A stretch of 64,000 nt of DNA from Methanobacterium sp964452085 (GTDB lineage: Archaea > Methanobacteriota > Methanobacteria > Methanobacteriales > Methanobacteriaceae): positions 45,544 through 109,543 of the forward strand of contig CAYVKL010000007.1 in the NCBI GenBank assembly GCA_964452085.1. Reading direction: 5' to 3'. Of the stretch, positions 25,427 to 36,696 are shown piece by piece. Within the stretch, counting starts at the first letter, position 1; each line of letters opens with the position of its first letter. The notes under the pieces are model-generated. The model searched no databases, was not told the DNA's origin, and was given only the letters and a program-made list of their open reading frames with translations. The translations under genes were made by a program, and so were the position numbers.

Positions 25427-26896
25427 TCATATCTTTTTAAATTCCTGATTAAGACCATTCATTACTTCTGTTAAATGTTCATCTTCCAAATCATCCAAAA
25501 TTTTCAAACAATTGATATCCACATGATGATTCAGCTCTCTGAACTTATTTAACAATTCATTTTTACTAAATGGGTTTTCAGGTTCTCCTTTAGCCAAGTC
25601 AACTCTTTCAGTGTATATATTATCTCCCAATTTAATGGTAACTCTAGATGGTCTTTTTTGTGGATAAAGTTTGCTGAGACTATTATCCAATTTGATCCTT
25701 ACTTTAGCTGCGATTTCCCATATTTTTTCATGTTCCAGATAATTAATTGAATTATTTTCAACAGTCAAAATATTCTCAAAATTTAAAGATCCTTGTTTAA
25801 GAGCTATTGCAATACTTAATGGAAGACTCTGTCTTATTCCTTCCAGAGTTTTGGGTTGGTAATTATTATGAGAAGAAGCAATTTCATAAGTTTCTACAGT
25901 TATACACTTGATATCAGCAGGATTAAGACGGTTGTTGTTCATGATATTTATGATTGCATCTATTGAAGAATGCAGGTGCCTGCAAACAGGATATTTTTTG
26001 AAATACACCCCGAGGATTTGGTATTCAGCAAGGTTATTTTTCAAAAATGCATTTTCCCCTAAGTTTTCCAAACTACCCATAGCTTTCAAAAGCCCTTCTT
26101 TTCCCTCCAGGATGTTATGTGCTCCAGTCATACCTTCCAGAGCAAGTAATGCTGATAGTATTCCTGATTGGGCAGCTTTACCTGCATGTAAGTGTTTACC
26201 CATACTCCCGGAATGATCAGATTCCAAAAGCCCTGCAGCCTGGGTTCCAGCCAGTCCCAAGGCATTTAAAATCCCATCCAAATCAAGTTCCATTATTTTA
26301 GAAGCTGCCGCAGCAGCACCCAAGGTACCGCAGGTTCCTGTAGTGTGAAAACCTTTATTACGGTGTTGGGGATTCAAGATCATGCCTAATTGGATTGCCA
26401 CCTGGTATCCTACCACCATGGCATTAATGAATTCCTTTCCTGATTTTTCATGAGCTTCGGATAAAGCCAATGCTGCAGGTATTATGCATGCACCTGGGTG
26501 AAGTTGTGCCAACCGATGGCCATCATCCAGATCCAATGAATGGGCTGAAACTCCATTTGCTAAAGCCGCATCCAGTGGATTTAATTTATTCCAGCCAATG
26601 ACTGTGGATTTACCATAATTGCTTTTTGCACTGATAAGGGGTTCATTGAATTTAGTCCCTTCACGGATTTCGGACTCAATCCCTTTACCATTTCCATTGA
26701 ATATGTTTCTAATGATTCTCACGCTTTTTGTCTGTGATCCTCCAAGAGAAACTGATAAAAAATCAAGAAAACAGAGTTTTGCTTGATTAACCACGCTTTC
26801 TGGAAGGTTGTTGTAATTAGTGGATGCAATGAATTCAGCCAAATCTTGGGTAATGTTTCCAATATCTTTGGTATTTTCAGGGTGTTTTTTGGTCAT
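25427..26896 (-). CDS. MmgE/PrpD family protein
   Basis: A 489-residue member of the MmgE/PrpD family, whose members include 2-methylcitrate dehydratase and cis-aconitate decarboxylase. Family stretches are ANGVSAHSLDLDDGH, HPGACIIPAALALSE, GFHTTGTCGTLGAAAAASK and SGSMGKHLHAGKAAQSG. Members act on tricarboxylic acids without an Fe-S cluster. In this place, next to citrate-synthase-like and fumarase genes, a dehydratase or isomerase for citrate-like acids is a fair inference. It is preceded by tiaS (57-bp gap) and followed by the TIM-barrel gene. Confidence 0.9.
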   Translation of the reverse strand: MTKKHPENTKDIGNITQDLAEFIASTNYNNLPESVVNQAKLCFLDFLSVSLGGSQTKSVRIIRNIFNGNGKGIESEIREGTKFNEPLISAKSNYGKSTVIGWNKLNPLDAALANGVSAHSLDLDDGHRLAQLHPGACIIPAALALSEAHEKSGKEFINAMVVGYQVAIQLGMILNPQHRNKGFHTTGTCGTLGAAAAASKIMELDLDGILNALGLAGTQAAGLLESDHSGSMGKHLHAGKAAQSGILSALLALEGMTGAHNILEGKEGLLKAMGSLENLGENAFLKNNLAEYQILGVYFKKYPVCRHLHSSIDAIINIMNNNRLNPADIKCITVETYEIASSHNNYQPKTLEGIRQSLPLSIAIALKQGSLNFENILTVENNSINYLEHEKIWEIAAKVRIKLDNSLSKLYPQKRPSRVTIKLGDNIYTERVDLAKGEPENPFSKNELLNKFRELNHHVDINCLKILDDLEDEHLTEVMNGLNQEFKKI

Positions 26897-26953
26897 TTAT
26901 CCCAATTCGTTGTTTTTTTTTTAAAGGTCTTTAAAAGCCATTTTTACAAAAAC

Positions 26954-28237
26954 CTATGTTCCTCTAATGAGTGGTTTGCTTAAATGACGCCGTGCCGAAG
27001 GCGGAACCTCATAAAATCCGGTATTAATGGTTCTATTAACTTTCACTTTTTCTTTAGAATCACTACGTATCTTATTACCACATCGTGGGCATTTATAACC
27101 CTTCCCAGTCCCTGCAGATTTCATACGCTTCCCACATCCACAAAAGGGGTTTAAGTATTCATATAATTGTGCTAATGTGGTGATTTCAATCTTTTCCACA
27201 TTTAAAGTTCCTTTTCGCCCGATCCCTCCATAAACCACCACGTGGTCTCCAGGAATTAGCTCCCGAACCACATCTCGGAACTGCTTGGTGGGTTCATAAG
27301 CAGCACATTCCACTTCTCCAGATTCATCCATTAAGGTGAAAATAACATGCCCTCCCCCTATAACCTTTGGAAAATCCTTTATGATTCCTTTAACAATGTA
27401 GCACTGGAATTGTTTCATTTCAATGATATTAGCTGCTATTTGGAGGTGCAAATCCGTGTGCTGGTTAGTTATAAATACCATGGAACGTTCTATGGGTTCA
27501 GATACCTTAACTAGTTTCTTAGCTTCTAAAACCACTTCTTGCGTTTCTCCCCTAATCCCATAAAGGACTGGACATGGGGTGTGAGGGGTGATAGCCATGT
27601 AACCATTATCTAAATTATCAAAAGTATCAGGGAAGGTTTTAGTGTTCATATCACGGACAGATTCTGCATCAACCTTTCTTTTTTTACCATAATTTGATGG
27701 TTCACGATAGGCCAGTAATTCATAGGTGGCATCATCCATAGGGCACCCAATGGCTGCCAGAGAACCAATCACACCTCTTCCTTTTTTAAATTTAAATACT
27801 TCAGCTCCAAGATTATCTGCAAGGGTTTCAGCTTCTTCCTGCTTGACTATGGTTCTAATGGTTTTCAGGGCAAAATCATGAAGTTCAGGAGTTATTTCTC
27901 CCTCATAAAAGATCAAACCCGGATTGGTTTTGGGATCTTCCATCACCGAAAGTTCATCTACCATCTGAAAAATAAGTTTTTTAGCAGCAATAACTTCTTT
28001 TTTTGACTTCAAAACTAGTTTAAATGATACAGCACCGTTTCCCCTTGTCTTGTGGGGTGCGAATGGGTTAAGACGTATGAGGCGTGGTGGTCCATCTACC
28101 CTAAAACCACAAGCTTTAAGACGGTCCAGAATCACACAACATATATATGTAGTACACATTCCTTTGGAGGAATCAGTGTCATCAATACCTACATAAACTT
28201 TAAAAATATCAGAATTATCAATATCTAAAATATTCAT
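26954..28237 (-). CDS. tiaS: tRNA(Ile2) 2-agmatinylcytidine synthetase
   Basis: A 427-residue enzyme that attaches agmatine to C34 of tRNA-Ile(CAU) so that it reads AUA codons. The N-terminus VYVGIDDTDSSKGMCTTYI is the signature kinase-like part, followed by PFAPHKTRGNGAVSF. An OB-fold domain (about 290-365) and a zinc ribbon (CGCGKRMKSAGTGKGYKCPRCG) close the protein. The start at 28237 has GGTGAT about 8 bases upstream, and lies only 24 bp from the divergent HTH gene start. Confidence 0.95.
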   Translation of the reverse strand: MNILDIDNSDIFKVYVGIDDTDSSKGMCTTYICCVILDRLKACGFRVDGPPRLIRLNPFAPHKTRGNGAVSFKLVLKSKKEVIAAKKLIFQMVDELSVMEDPKTNPGLIFYEGEITPELHDFALKTIRTIVKQEEAETLADNLGAEVFKFKKGRGVIGSLAAIGCPMDDATYELLAYREPSNYGKKRKVDAESVRDMNTKTFPDTFDNLDNGYMAITPHTPCPVLYGIRGETQEVVLEAKKLVKVSEPIERSMVFITNQHTDLHLQIAANIIEMKQFQCYIVKGIIKDFPKVIGGGHVIFTLMDESGEVECAAYEPTKQFRDVVRELIPGDHVVVYGGIGRKGTLNVEKIEITTLAQLYEYLNPFCGCGKRMKSAGTGKGYKCPRCGNKIRSDSKEKVKVNRTINTGFYEVPPSARRHLSKPLIRGT

Positions 28238-28245
28238 TAAACTAT

Positions 28246-28254
28246 CACCAGGTG
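28246..28254. promoter_or_regulatory. Back-to-back Shine-Dalgarno sequences on both strands
   Basis: The sequence CACC-A-GGTG gives GGTG on the plus strand, 7 bases before ATG 28262, and GGTG on the minus strand, 8 bases before the tiaS ATG at 28237. The two starts are 24 bp apart, so each promoter must lie inside the other gene, and the two mRNAs must overlap in antisense. Confidence 0.8.
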
Positions 28255-28261
28255 TTTTTTG

Positions 28262-29233
<972 letters not shown>

Positions 29234-29319
29234 ATACAGAATATTTATAATTTTTAAATTATTTTTATTTACCTGAATTTAAATAAATTCTTAAATTCTG
29301 ATAAATTATAATAGTTTTG

Positions 29320-30075
29320 TCACAGTTCAGCCAGTTTAAGGAAGGTTTCTTCTGCTTCAGCTTCTGATGCAATTCCCAGAGCCACCATATCCACAAAATC
29401 TAATGTTTTAAGATAGTCAAAGGCATCATCCGGGGTCATTATCCCCGCGGCTAACACTTTTTTGGCAATAATGGTTTTATCCATTTTTATAATGAGTTCC
29501 CTGAACGCGGCCCTATCTTCTGGGCCATGGGTGTCACAATCCATTAAATATCCCAGACGGTTAACCGGAACCATGTAAATATGGAAATCATTCAAAATAG
29601 GTGAATCCAGAAGTTTACTGGTTGTTTTAAAGGGCATATGGGTAACTAATCCAGAGATAGCTCCAGTATTTTTTATTTCATCTAATTTTTCCCCTAATAA
29701 ATCCCAATTGCATTGGTCAGTAAGGGATGCATGTAATAATATCGCCTTGGCATTTAATTGTGAGAGAATTTCTATGTCATCAGCATCATCTTCAGGGTCA
29801 GGACGAATTGTAGCCACAATATCCATGGGAAAACCGTTATCACGTGCCATTTCAAGAGCCTCTACTACTGGTGGATAAGGGAGAAGTTGTATTCCCCTAA
29901 CTCCAAGCTGGTAAGATTTTTCTATAATCCTGGCCATGGACTCGGGGTTTCGGTAGAGATCCAAAAGATAAAGTCGGGCTCGGTGTCCGAACTGCGGTGC
30001 TCCAATGAATGGAGAAGTTCCCAGTAAAGTTCTGGGCAAATTAACTCCATTTGCATCAATGTAACCTTCCAACAT
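29320..30075 (-). CDS. Predicted TIM-barrel protein, unknown
   Basis: A 251-residue protein with strands and helices typical of a barrel (NLPRTLLGTSPFIGAPQFGHRARLY, YQLGVRGIQLLPYPPVVEALEMA, MDIVATIRPDPEDDAD, AKAILLHASLTDQ, IIAKKVLAAGIMTPDDAFDYL). The N-terminus and the ending LDFVDMVALGIASEAEAEET recall aldo/keto-reductase-like or aldolase-like folds, but no active-site set is clear. It is followed by a YbjQ-like gene upstream on the same strand (start 30477), 60 bp away. Probably conserved in Methanobacteriales. Function unknown. Confidence 0.7.
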   Translation of the reverse strand: MLEGYIDANGVNLPRTLLGTSPFIGAPQFGHRARLYLLDLYRNPESMARIIEKSYQLGVRGIQLLPYPPVVEALEMARDNGFPMDIVATIRPDPEDDADDIEILSQLNAKAILLHASLTDQCNWDLLGEKLDEIKNTGAISGLVTHMPFKTTSKLLDSPILNDFHIYMVPVNRLGYLMDCDTHGPEDRAAFRELIIKMDKTIIAKKVLAAGIMTPDDAFDYLKTLDFVDMVALGIASEAEAEETFLKLAEL

Positions 30076-30135
30076 TTTTAATCCTTTTTTTTGATTATTT
30101 TATTTCATTAATACTGACTATTAAAGCAAATATTC

Positions 30136-30477
30136 TTATTCAACTTTTTGAGCTACCACTGCAGTCCCATAGACAAGAATCTCTTGCATAATGTCAGAAA
30201 TGTCATTGGAGTCATACCTTGCGCTGATAATGGCATTGGCACCCATAGCCTTGGCATGATCAATGGCTCTCATCAGTGCTTCGTCTCTGGTTTCTTCCAT
30301 CATGCTAACATACTCTTTAATTTCTCCCCCGAACATGGAACGTATTCCAGCACCTATTTGTCCGCCCATTCCTCTGCTGCGAACAGTAAGGCCATACACA
30401 AATCCTTTTGTTTCTGTAATTTCGTATCCAGGCACGTAGTTAGAGCTAACAATTATATATTCATCCACTGAAACCAT
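30136..30477 (-). CDS. YbjQ/UPF0145 family protein
   Basis: A 113-residue protein with the family pattern VSSNYVPGYEITETKGFVYGLTVRSR, an amphipathic middle helix (YVSMMEETRDEALMRAIDHAKAMGANAII) and a final strand (EILVYGTAVVAQKV). YbjQ proteins form rings and are sometimes described as heavy-metal binding; the function is not settled. The TIM-barrel gene follows on the same strand. Confidence 0.88.
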   Translation of the reverse strand: MVSVDEYIIVSSNYVPGYEITETKGFVYGLTVRSRGMGGQIGAGIRSMFGGEIKEYVSMMEETRDEALMRAIDHAKAMGANAIISARYDSNDISDIMQEILVYGTAVVAQKVE

Positions 30478-30592
30478 AATGTAACCTCCTATTCATTCTC
30501 AAATTTTATTATTTGTTATTACATTCATTACCAAAAATTTATCAAACAATGTTATTAGTACTTCCCAAATATAAATTTATGTTCTTTAGGAC

Positions 30593-30606
30593 TTTAAGGC
30601 CTTAAA
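30593..30606. repeat. 14-bp perfect palindrome
   Basis: TTTAAGGCCTTAAA is its own reverse complement. It lies 116 bp upstream of the YbjQ-like start and is followed by two CCTTAAATTTCC-like copies. It may be an operator for the YbjQ-like or serA gene. Confidence 0.55.
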
Positions 30607-30781
30607 TTTCCCCTTAAATTTCCATTTATAAGTTTTAATATCTGTTAAAATATTATCAATTGACTTTTTTATATATTAATTGTTTGACTCCTCGAATTGA
30701 GAGTTTATACATTTGGATTAGTTTAATTCTGAAATATAATTCTGAAATAGATTAAACGAGTGATTTTGGGAAATTAATATT

Positions 30782-30802
30782 TATAATAATAATAATAATA
30801 AT
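30782..30802. repeat. TAA trinucleotide microsatellite
   Basis: About seven TAA units in a row upstream of serA. Likely slippage-prone low complexity DNA. Confidence 0.7.
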
Positions 30803-30975
30803 ATTGATTTTTTTATTCTATATTTCTCGAGGTAAATTCATTAAAGAAAATATATCTTAGTGAGGAAAAAAAGATTCAGTTTTTTAAGATTCACAACAAA
30901 TTTAAATCCTTCTCACTTTAATTATAATAGAACGATCATAATGTTAAATTCAAGCCCATGAAGGCTGGTGAAAAA

Positions 30976-32559
<1,584 letters not shown>

Positions 32560-32619
32560 AATGAGGATTTAAAATAAAGGTCAAATTCCTTTTTTAAGTT
32601 TAATACCTTCTTTATAATC

Positions 32620-32695
32620 CATTATTTTTTTTTATTATTTTTTATTCTTAAATTCTATTATTTTTTGAGTTTAATTTTTCTTTTTTTCTTTAATT
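32620..32695 (+). terminator. T-rich termination region after serA
   Basis: Several runs of six to nine Ts lie 60-130 bp after the serA stop, without an evident hairpin. This is the usual archaeal intrinsic terminator pattern. Confidence 0.5.
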
Positions 32696-32757
32696 TCCTA
32701 AGTCACTTTATTTCGCAATTTAAACCAAACCTATAACTTAATTGAAATAAACCTATT

Positions 32758-33201
32758 TTAAAACACTCGGTAATCAATAATCTCCCCAAAAGTGTCATAA
32801 GCGGTTATACTTTCTTCTGTGTATGGTTCAGCAATTATTAGATGAAACAAACCATTCTTGGCAAAAAAGTGTAAATCCGCAGTAGATGGTGTTGCATCTG
32901 GAATGGGGTGGCTGTGAACAGAACCCACTGTTCCAGTGGTCATGGGCATCATGAATGTTTTCATAACTGCTCCCTGGTTGGATGTTTCACCGGGTAAGAA
33001 AACAAGGCCATCCACTTTCAAAACTTCATTTCGAATTTTTCCTTCTAAAAGAGCAACAAATTCAAATGGATGGGCTTGACGGGCTATTTGAACTATTTCC
33101 TGGATAACTTCCCTGTCAATGAGAATTTCTTGGAATTTTTTATCTTGATTACCCAGGATTGCACCCATAAGTTTGTTCATCCAGCTTTCTTTTTCAGTCA
33201 T
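32758..33201 (-). CDS. JAMM/MPN (Mov34-like) metalloprotease
   Basis: A 147-residue JAB1/MPN domain protein with a complete JAMM motif: E47 (PFEFVALLEG), H96-S-H98-P, S106 and D109 spaced as in active zinc proteases. Archaeal JAMM enzymes remove ubiquitin-like SAMP modifiers or act on related sulfur-carrier proteins. No SAMP or E1 gene is nearby. The N-terminal 25 residues are extra to the domain. Single gene, minus strand. Confidence 0.9.
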   Translation of the reverse strand: MTEKESWMNKLMGAILGNQDKKFQEILIDREVIQEIVQIARQAHPFEFVALLEGKIRNEVLKVDGLVFLPGETSNQGAVMKTFMMPMTTGTVGSVHSHPIPDATPSTADLHFFAKNGLFHLIIAEPYTEESITAYDTFGEIIDYRVF

Positions 33202-33407
33202 AGGATCAATCAGGTTTTAATATTTAGATTTCTATAATTTATCGATTTATAAATCGGATTTCAATCTTCAGATTTGAAAATCTTTAGATTTGAATATTAT
33301 TTGATTAGTAGGCTTGAATGATTTCTAATAAGATATTAATTAAATTCGAAGATATATTTTTTAAATTATATAAAAATCAATGGATTTTTGAATCATATTA
33401 TATTGTT

Positions 33408-34163
33408 TTATAATAATTCATGATTGTGAAAAAACTCCTGGTCAAAAAGAGGCAAATCCCAGTCTATGAATATTTTCTTCCTCTGGGATGTAACTTTTTC
33501 TTTAGTTAAAGGATTCAAACCTTGAACTTCAACCTTTTCTTTGTAGACTCCAACCCCTCTTCTCTGCCAGGCTGGCATTTGGGTCAGTTTAATGTCTTTT
33601 TTAAACAAAATATCGTGTAAATAGCTGCTTTTCTTTTTATGCAGGATTTCAATGGCCTCATTTTTAGAGTAATCTTTTCTCAGGGTCCAGTATGCATACC
33701 CATTTAAGCAGTTCCTCCATGCTTCCATTTGTCGTTCCTGGAAATATTCAACAACTCCTGTATCCGAAAGAGGAATCACTCTAGAATCGAATGATATTGG
33801 ATTAAGATCATTTAAAGTTTCTCTTTTCAAGCCCAAAAAAACCTCTTTTTCCATTAAATTGTAGGTGAATGCGCTACTTAGGAAACTGGCCATAACAGAA
33901 TCTATTTTTTCCACTCGACCTGCAAATGGTATTTCCCCTAAAAGTAGGCTAATTTCGTCAGAAAAAACGTATATAAATAATGGGCTGAACTCCCGAAATA
34001 GCAGGAAGGCTGCCTTGGAAATGATTTTAACAAAGTCCAAGTCGTAAGGTTTTTCAAACTCCAGTTTTCGGGATAACTGTGAGAAGTTCCGACCATCAAG
34101 CCTAACAACAATTTTTGAGGTGCACGGAACTCTTAAAGTTGAAAATATTTCACATTCCTTCAT
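33408..34163 (-). CDS. thg1: tRNA-His guanylyltransferase-like protein (Thg1 family)
   Basis: A 251-residue protein of the Thg1 family, which adds nucleotides 3' to 5' on tRNA. The metal residues are D23 in VVRLDGRNFSQLSRK and D69-E70 in VFSDEISLLL, matching D29 and D76/E77 of the human enzyme. Further family stretches are AFTYNLMEKEV, EYFQERQMEAWRNCLNGYAYW and the GVGVYKEKV end. Archaeal members repair tRNA 5' ends by template-directed addition; the tRNA-His G-1 is normally encoded. It is a single gene about 270 bp from nadX. Confidence 0.9.
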   Translation of the reverse strand: MKECEIFSTLRVPCTSKIVVRLDGRNFSQLSRKLEFEKPYDLDFVKIISKAAFLLFREFSPLFIYVFSDEISLLLGEIPFAGRVEKIDSVMASFLSSAFTYNLMEKEVFLGLKRETLNDLNPISFDSRVIPLSDTGVVEYFQERQMEAWRNCLNGYAYWTLRKDYSKNEAIEILHKKKSSYLHDILFKKDIKLTQMPAWQRRGVGVYKEKVEVQGLNPLTKEKVTSQRKKIFIDWDLPLFDQEFFHNHELL

Positions 34164-34435
34164 ATAATCAGCAAAAATCTTTTAATTTAATATTAAATAT
34201 CTAAACATTTAGGTTGGTATTATAAATTTTTTTTTAAAATGTGGTTTTAAAGTTTATTCTTTATATTAGGATTTATTTGGATAATACTAATTACCAATGG
34301 GTAAAATTCATTATTGGAATAAATATAATACAAAATATTTATTATGAATTTACTGGAGTTATAATGAAGTAAGTTGAAATTTCTATGAAATTTAAAAAAA
34401 TAACTTAATTTAATTGAAACATTACGTAATAAAAT

Positions 34436-35200
34436 TCAGGTTCCTACCAGCAGATTTTCATTAAGGCTGTTAAGTAGTTTTATTGCGGAGTAAGCGGCTA
34501 ATACACTTGTTTTTGGGTTCATAGAGCACCTGAGATTACGGGTAATAGTTCGGAATTCTCCAAACTCACCCACAACTTCTAACTCGTGCATGTTCCGGTC
34601 AACTTGTGGATCAGCAATGATCTTAACATCTATTTCGTGATCTGCTGCAATACTCACTGTGGCAGCAACATTAATGTTTAATGGGAATTTTTTGACAGCT
34701 TCACTTGCTTTTCCCTGGTAAAGTATGGTTTCTTTTTCAGTGGTTATTCCAAGCGAACGTGGTGGTTTCCGAGTGACCAGGGTAATTCGCTGGATTTTAC
34801 CTAAAGAGGCAGCTTTAATCCCATCTAAACCCACTATTGCTCCGGAAGGGGCGTATATCCTGCAATTATTTTCTTTAGCTAATTTTTGAAGTTTTGATCT
34901 AACTTCAGGGTCTACCAGGCCCCCAACGCTCATAATAATAACGTCTTTACCCTCTTTAAGGATAATTGGGACCATTTCTTCAACAGCCATGGGGGACGCG
35001 GCTTCAATTACCAGATCAACCTGGTTTAGCATGTCTTGCAAGTCCAGAACCACTCTACCATCCACTTGGGATGCTAAGTTTTCGGCTCTTTCCATGTCCC
35101 GGTCATAAAAAAATTTTATTTCAACGCCAAGCTTTCCTTCAACTGCAAAATTGGTTATAATGTTAGCTATGGCGCCGCACCCCAGGATACCAACCCTCAT
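34436..35200 (-). CDS. nadX: L-aspartate dehydrogenase
   Basis: A 254-residue NAD(P)-dependent enzyme that oxidises aspartate to iminoaspartate, the first step of NAD synthesis in many anaerobes. The dinucleotide site is GILGCGAIANII at 4-15. Other family stretches are VDLVIEAASPMAVEE, DVIIMSVGGLVDPEV, IYAPSGAIVGLDGIKAA, and a histidine-containing segment in SIAADHEIDVKIIADPQVDRN. A PRC-barrel gene ends 6 bp upstream, so the two are probably co-transcribed. Confidence 0.94.
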   Translation of the reverse strand: MRVGILGCGAIANIITNFAVEGKLGVEIKFFYDRDMERAENLASQVDGRVVLDLQDMLNQVDLVIEAASPMAVEEMVPIILKEGKDVIIMSVGGLVDPEVRSKLQKLAKENNCRIYAPSGAIVGLDGIKAASLGKIQRITLVTRKPPRSLGITTEKETILYQGKASEAVKKFPLNINVAATVSIAADHEIDVKIIADPQVDRNMHELEVVGEFGEFRTITRNLRCSMNPKTSVLAAYSAIKLLNSLNENLLVGT

Positions 35201-35206
35201 CTAAAT

Positions 35207-35536
35207 CTAATTCTCCGTAGTCACCGGTGCAGGGGCTTCCTTTATTTCGGGACTAATTAATAAAATATCTCCAACTGCCTGAACTCTGTCGTAAGGTATT
35301 TCTACTGTTCCTTCCTCTTTTAATGGTCTTATTTCATCCCCTTCAGGAACAATTCGTATGCTTTTAGTAATAACATCTTTAAGTCCTACGCTTTTTTTGT
35401 CAGGGTTCATTGCAACAGCTTTTAAGGTTGAAACTCTTCCCTTTTTTATGTTTAAAATTACGTCCTGGATGCGGCCCACGTACTTTCCACGGGTGGTATA
35501 TACATCTAAGTTGTACAGATTTGTTAATTCCACCAT
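35207..35536 (-). CDS. PRC-barrel domain protein
   Basis: A 109-residue protein: a PRC barrel (about 1-85; LDVYTTRGKYVGRIQDVILNIKKGRVSTLKA) and a short flexible tail rich in proline, alanine and threonine. PRC barrels bind RNA or proteins; small archaeal ones often serve in RNA processing or division. ATG 35536 is chosen because AGGTGG lies 5 bases upstream; the GTG three codons earlier is inside that site. It precedes nadX by 6 bp. Confidence 0.85.
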   Translation of the reverse strand: MVELTNLYNLDVYTTRGKYVGRIQDVILNIKKGRVSTLKAVAMNPDKKSVGLKDVITKSIRIVPEGDEIRPLKEEGTVEIPYDRVQAVGDILLISPEIKEAPAPVTTEN

Positions 35537-35931
35537 TCTTTCCACCTCTCATTTTTTGGCACATACCCCTGGTCTTTTGAAACTCATCCTACATCATTAG
35601 GGTGCACCGTTAACTAAATTAAATTTAACCCTTCCCTGTACTTAAATATTTCTAAAGAAACGGGTTTTAATCACCAAAAATTTATGATAATCCCTTTAAT
35701 CAATGAGTCTTATCAAGATTTATTAAAAATTTTTAAAATCATTGATTACAGTTATAGAATTAAAACCAGTGTAAATGATAAAAGTTAGAGAATGTATAAC
35801 AAATTTTATTGTAAGTTAATAATGAATGATTTAGTTGAATTAAATTATATTGTAATATTGAATTTGCAATAATTGATAAATGGTTTAATAAGATTTTCAT
35901 TACTTGAGATTGCAATTTCTAAGGTGTATAA
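35537..35931. other. Intergenic region with no recognised feature
   Basis: About 395 bp of AT-rich DNA between divergent genes. TATA-like stretches near 35845-35855 could serve the plus-strand gene. No small gene, repeat or structured RNA was recognised. Confidence 0.4.
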
Positions 35932-36654
35932 ATGTGGGATACAAGCAAAGATTACAGATTATTGGTTGCAGAAAAATCAATTGAACTCTTCCAGAGAACT
36001 ATTGAAGGAGCAAACCTTAAAGGAAAATGGAATAAAAAGCCTGCTTTGCAAGCTGCCCGGAAAATGACAACGGAAATTCAGACCCTTTATTATTCATATA
36101 TCTCTCCAGGAGAGATGAAAGAAACTCCTCAAATGGCGTTAATGGAGAAACAGGGGCAAGAAATTGTGGAAGCGCTTGGTGGTGAATCATGGCACCGGCA
36201 GTTCCTGGAACTGGCCAATCGTGAAGAAAAAGAGAAACTGGAGGAATCTCTGGCAAAAATCAAATTTTTCCTCAACACAATTTTCGGATTACGTGCTCGT
36301 CTAAGTTTGGGTGAAATTAAAGACCCCGTAATGGGAATTGATATTAAAAAAGGAGAAATTTTAAGCGTTTCTAAACATCCTCGTGCAGCTCAGCTGTTGG
36401 TGTGTAATGTTAACCTGCAAGAACGAGCCATTACTGTAGTAACTAATGATATGGATGTTAAGGAAAAAAATCAAGTGGCGGTAGCTTTACTCCCCCCTGA
36501 GGTTTTTATGGGCATAACCAGTGAAGGAATGTTTTTAGGGGAAGATAAAGGTATTTTGAAGGATGTAAAAGGAGATTTAGGAAAACTTCCCCACGGAATT
36601 CCTTTAGATGCCTTAAATGAGGCTCGCAATCTTGTTGATAATTTCCTGCAATAA
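35932..36654 (+). CDS. tRNA-binding domain (EMAP/Trbp111-type) protein
   Basis: A 240-residue protein. The first 120 residues are helical (MWDTSKDYRLLVAEKSIELFQ to LAKIKFFLNTIFGLRARLS), and 125-235 form an OB fold of the EMAPII/Trbp111 type (VMGIDIKKGEILSVSKHPRAAQLLVCNVNL, then KEKNQVAVALLPPEVFMGITSEGMFLG). In related proteins the OB fold binds the tRNA elbow and may pair with methionyl-tRNA synthetase. The N-terminal part is a Methanobacteriales-type extension. It is convergent with the CofA-like gene. Confidence 0.85.
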   Translation: MWDTSKDYRLLVAEKSIELFQRTIEGANLKGKWNKKPALQAARKMTTEIQTLYYSYISPGEMKETPQMALMEKQGQEIVEALGGESWHRQFLELANREEKEKLEESLAKIKFFLNTIFGLRARLSLGEIKDPVMGIDIKKGEILSVSKHPRAAQLLVCNVNLQERAITVVTNDMDVKEKNQVAVALLPPEVFMGITSEGMFLGEDKGILKDVKGDLGKLPHGIPLDALNEARNLVDNFLQ

Positions 36655-36656
36655 TG

Positions 36657-36670
36657 TTTTTTTTTTTTTT
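36657..36670. terminator. Long T-run between convergent genes
   Basis: A run of about fourteen Ts directly after the tRNA-binding-protein stop. It suits termination of the plus-strand transcript. Confidence 0.55.
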
Positions 36671-36696
36671 ATGGCGATTGTTTAAAATTGGAATTA

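Larger units (their letters stand above)
30478..30975. other. Long AT-rich intergenic region upstream of serA
   Basis: About 500 bp between divergent genes. It holds a 14-bp palindrome (30593-30606), a TAA microsatellite (30782-30802) and a TATA-like TTTAAAT near 30899-30905 that could be the serA promoter. No open frame of note and no RNA gene recognised. Confidence 0.5.

Noticed and set aside
30782..30802. TAA repeats as a CRISPR-like array
   Set aside because: The unit is three bases without spacers, a simple microsatellite.
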